A DNA stretch of 30,395 bases. It comes from an uncultured Treponema sp. (GTDB lineage Bacteria; Spirochaetota; Spirochaetia; Treponematales; Treponemataceae). The position numbers were made by a program, and so were the translations under genes. The stretch lies in contig CALGGS010000101.1 of the NCBI GenBank assembly GCA_937915735.1, forward strand, positions 1 through 30,395, written 5' to 3'. Of the stretch, positions 28,911-30,395 are shown piece after piece. Numbering within the stretch: the first letter of the stretch is position 1; each line of letters opens with the position of its first letter. The notes beneath the pieces were generated by a model. The model made no database searches. It was not told the origin of the DNA and saw only the letters and a list, made by a program, of their open reading frames with translations.

Positions 28911-30395
28911 ATGAAAAAGTCTGTATTTAAAAATTTTTTTTCTGTGTTTGCTGTAGTTTCGTTCTTAGTGACTGCTTGTTCAGTCGATTCTGCTAATAGT
29001 ACGGGGGGGGGTACTGTAGAGCCTCAAACTCCTGAAATTCCGCCGACTGAAGAGACTGAGACTAAAACGGAATCTGTCCCTGAGGTCCTGGGGGCGTGGG
29101 TGTTCAGCGATTTGTCAAATGTCGCTATCGAAGGAGTTGACGCTGAGGAAACTATTTCAGATTCATCTGCTTTGGCGGCTTCTGCTGCTGTTTACACAAG
29201 CTTTTCGGCGGTTGCTTCGAAAAAATTTTCACTAAAAAGCGATGTTGACTATCCTTCCTCTAATAAAAATCTGACTGCAAAAATCAAATCTCTTGGAGAG
29301 GATGAAATTCCGATTCAATATTATAAATTTGAAGAAAGCCAGACCTGCAGCGTAACTGACGCTAGCGCGGGAGATATTCAGATTCAGGACTCAGCCTTCG
29401 TTATAGACTCAATAGAAGGTCCTTTTAAAATCAAAATAAATTATTCTACAAACGCAACAAAAAAAGACGGGCGATATGCATACATAAAAATCAATGACGA
29501 AAAATACTCTGACACGCCTGCAAGCTCAGCTAACCCTTTAACGACGAGTGGAAAGTCATTTGAAAAAGAATATACAGGCACAGATTCTGTGAGGATTACC
29601 GTCGGTGCTGCTGGCTCTAGTCCCTGCTATCTTCGGCTGTATGATGTCATTATCACAAAGGATAGGATTCAGACTACGACAATAAAAACGACTACGAATT
29701 CTGACGGCTCAGTAACGAAAATTACGACTGTGACAGATGAAGACGGAAATGTCCTTTCAGAAACAAAGGAAACAACGAGCGCTTCTAGTGATGAAAATAC
29801 AGCTTCTGATGATGACGATGCTTCTGATTCAGAAGAATATACGAATGGCTCAAAAATAGGCCGTAGAAGCCGCCTGACGGAAATTGACACATCAGGAATA
29901 AAAAATGCGATTTATGTTTCGACGGCAGATGAATTTGAGTCTGCCCTGACGCAGGTAAAAGAGGGTGGGGCGATAGTGCTTTCTGAGGGAACTTACGCCT
30001 TTGACCACCAGCTGACTATTGCCGCGGGAAATGACGGAAGTGCGTCTTCAATGAAATATATTCTTCCGGCAAGCGGGGCAAGTGTAACATTGGATTTTTC
30101 AAGCCAGAGCTATGATTCCAGCGATACTTCAAAAAATGAGCGGGGACTTCAGGTTAACGCAAATTACTGGCATATTTACGGATTGACGGTCTACGGCTCT
30201 GCAGATAACGGCATTTTTGTCGCAGGAAAGCACAATATTATCGAGCGATGTATTTTGCAGGCAAACAGAGACACTGGCTTGCAGATAAGTCGCCGTGCCT
30301 CTTCTGTTACAAGTTTTGATGACTGGCCGAGCGACAACCTTATCTTAAACTGCACTTCATTTGACAATCACGACCCTGCGACCGATGAAAATGCC
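28911..30395 (+). CDS. Pectate lyase lipoprotein, PL9-type right-handed beta helix (3' partial)
   Basis: The frame is open from the ATG to the window edge: 495 residues, end missing. A lipoprotein signal peptide ends in LVTAC (Cys23), then the chain passes a TGGG turn coded by a nine-G tract. A beta-sandwich-like domain spans about 146-252. A Thr/Ser/Asp-rich linker (about 253-316, with SASSDENTASDDDDASDSEE) leads to the catalytic helix, which begins near 332 (AIYVSTADEFESAL). The later pattern YWHIYGLTVYGSADNGIF, NRDTGLQIS and NCTSFDNHDPATDENA is that of PL9 lyases, which cut polygalacturonate by beta-elimination with calcium. The enzyme is probably displayed on the cell surface. SD and extended -10 are clear. 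The calcium ligands cannot all be checked because the end is missing. Confidence 0.88.
   Translation, partial: MKKSVFKNFFSVFAVVSFLVTACSVDSANSTGGGTVEPQTPEIPPTEETETKTESVPEVLGAWVFSDLSNVAIEGVDAEETISDSSALAASAAVYTSFSAVASKKFSLKSDVDYPSSNKNLTAKIKSLGEDEIPIQYYKFEESQTCSVTDASAGDIQIQDSAFVIDSIEGPFKIKINYSTNATKKDGRYAYIKINDEKYSDTPASSANPLTTSGKSFEKEYTGTDSVRITVGAAGSSPCYLRLYDVIITKDRIQTTTIKTTTNSDGSVTKITTVTDEDGNVLSETKETTSASSDENTASDDDDASDSEEYTNGSKIGRRSRLTEIDTSGIKNAIYVSTADEFESALTQVKEGGAIVLSEGTYAFDHQLTIAAGNDGSASSMKYILPASGASVTLDFSSQSYDSSDTSKNERGLQVNANYWHIYGLTVYGSADNGIFVAGKHNIIERCILQANRDTGLQISRRASSVTSFDDWPSDNLILNCTSFDNHDPATDENA
29003..29011 (+). repeat. Nine-G homopolymer tract in the pectate lyase coding region
   Basis: G9 follows the lipobox by about eight codons and is bracketed by AGTAC and GTACT, the last G being shared. 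One G fewer puts a TAG three codons on; one G more puts a TGA within eight codons. It is the longest G run in the window and a candidate for slipped-strand switching. Confidence 0.9.

Noticed and set aside
29669..29890. Minus-strand open frame of 73 codons rich in Ser and Val
   Set aside because: It is the shadow of the Thr/Ser/Asp-rich linker of the pectate lyase.
1..30395. CRISPR array, tRNA, rRNA, insertion sequence or prophage
   Set aside because: No spaced identical repeats, cloverleaf sequences, transposase or phage motifs were recognised by reading both strands; short RNAs could be missed without a covariance search.

Overview
The window looks like a chromosomal segment of a host-associated spirochaete, most likely a Treponema of the gut, rumen or oral type. 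This is inferred from the gene set: an MptE-like DUF115 protein, PilZ proteins, a PpiD/SurA-like foldase, a pectate lyase lipoprotein and an AT-leaning, Shine-Dalgarno-using genome. No rRNA, tRNA, CRISPR array, transposase or phage gene was seen. Coding density is high and no gene-free stretch exceeds about 185 bases.

Layout. At 2-1774 is the 3' part of a CPA2 cation/proton antiporter fused to a PTS EIIA domain. At 1843-2658 is a highly codon-biased SDR (gluconate 5-dehydrogenase/KduD type), closed by a double-hairpin terminator. At 2740-3980 a pentapeptide-repeat protein is coupled to a small metallo-beta-lactamase-fold protein. At 4061-5554 hisG and hisB form a pair, followed by tpiA under a textbook sigma-70 promoter. 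On the minus strand, 9645-6389 carries a PpiD/SurA-like foldase and an MptE-like (DUF115) protein. A TrmJ-like methyltransferase diverges from it at 9761. Then come, on the minus strand, a WecG/TagA-family protein with a sigma-54 activator lacking a DNA-binding domain (12360-10483), and a receiver-like/PilZ-like protein with a methyl-accepting chemotaxis protein (15418-12497). A U32 peptidase/RNA hydroxylase (15601) converges on an ABC exporter (18963-17173). An orphan DNA methyltransferase (19092) converges on a pair of membrane proteins (22889-20095) that look like LptF/LptG permeases, one with a large helical TPR-like insertion. At 22994-24716 are an orphan ABC substrate-binding lipoprotein and a small outer-membrane protein. 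A YbaK-family deacylase lies on the minus strand (25205-24720). At 25340-28733 is an operon of an unrecognised gene, a MATE exporter, a PilZ protein and an RlmM-like methyltransferase. From 28911 to the window end is the 5' part of a PL9-type pectate lyase lipoprotein.

How it fits together. The secreted pectate lyase and the SDR (plausibly reducing the diketo acid made from unsaturated galacturonate) suggest pectin use. MCP, two PilZ proteins, the MptE-like protein and the sigma-54 activator point to motility, chemotaxis and envelope control. Several genes begin five to seven bases after a TANNNT hexamer with no Shine-Dalgarno, suggesting a set of leaderless mRNAs beside normal SD-led ones. 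The most testable signals are this leaderless class, a nine-G tract just after the lipobox of the pectate lyase (a candidate phase-variation switch), the LptF/G-like pair with an insertion, and the activator that keeps GAFTGA but has lost its HTH domain.
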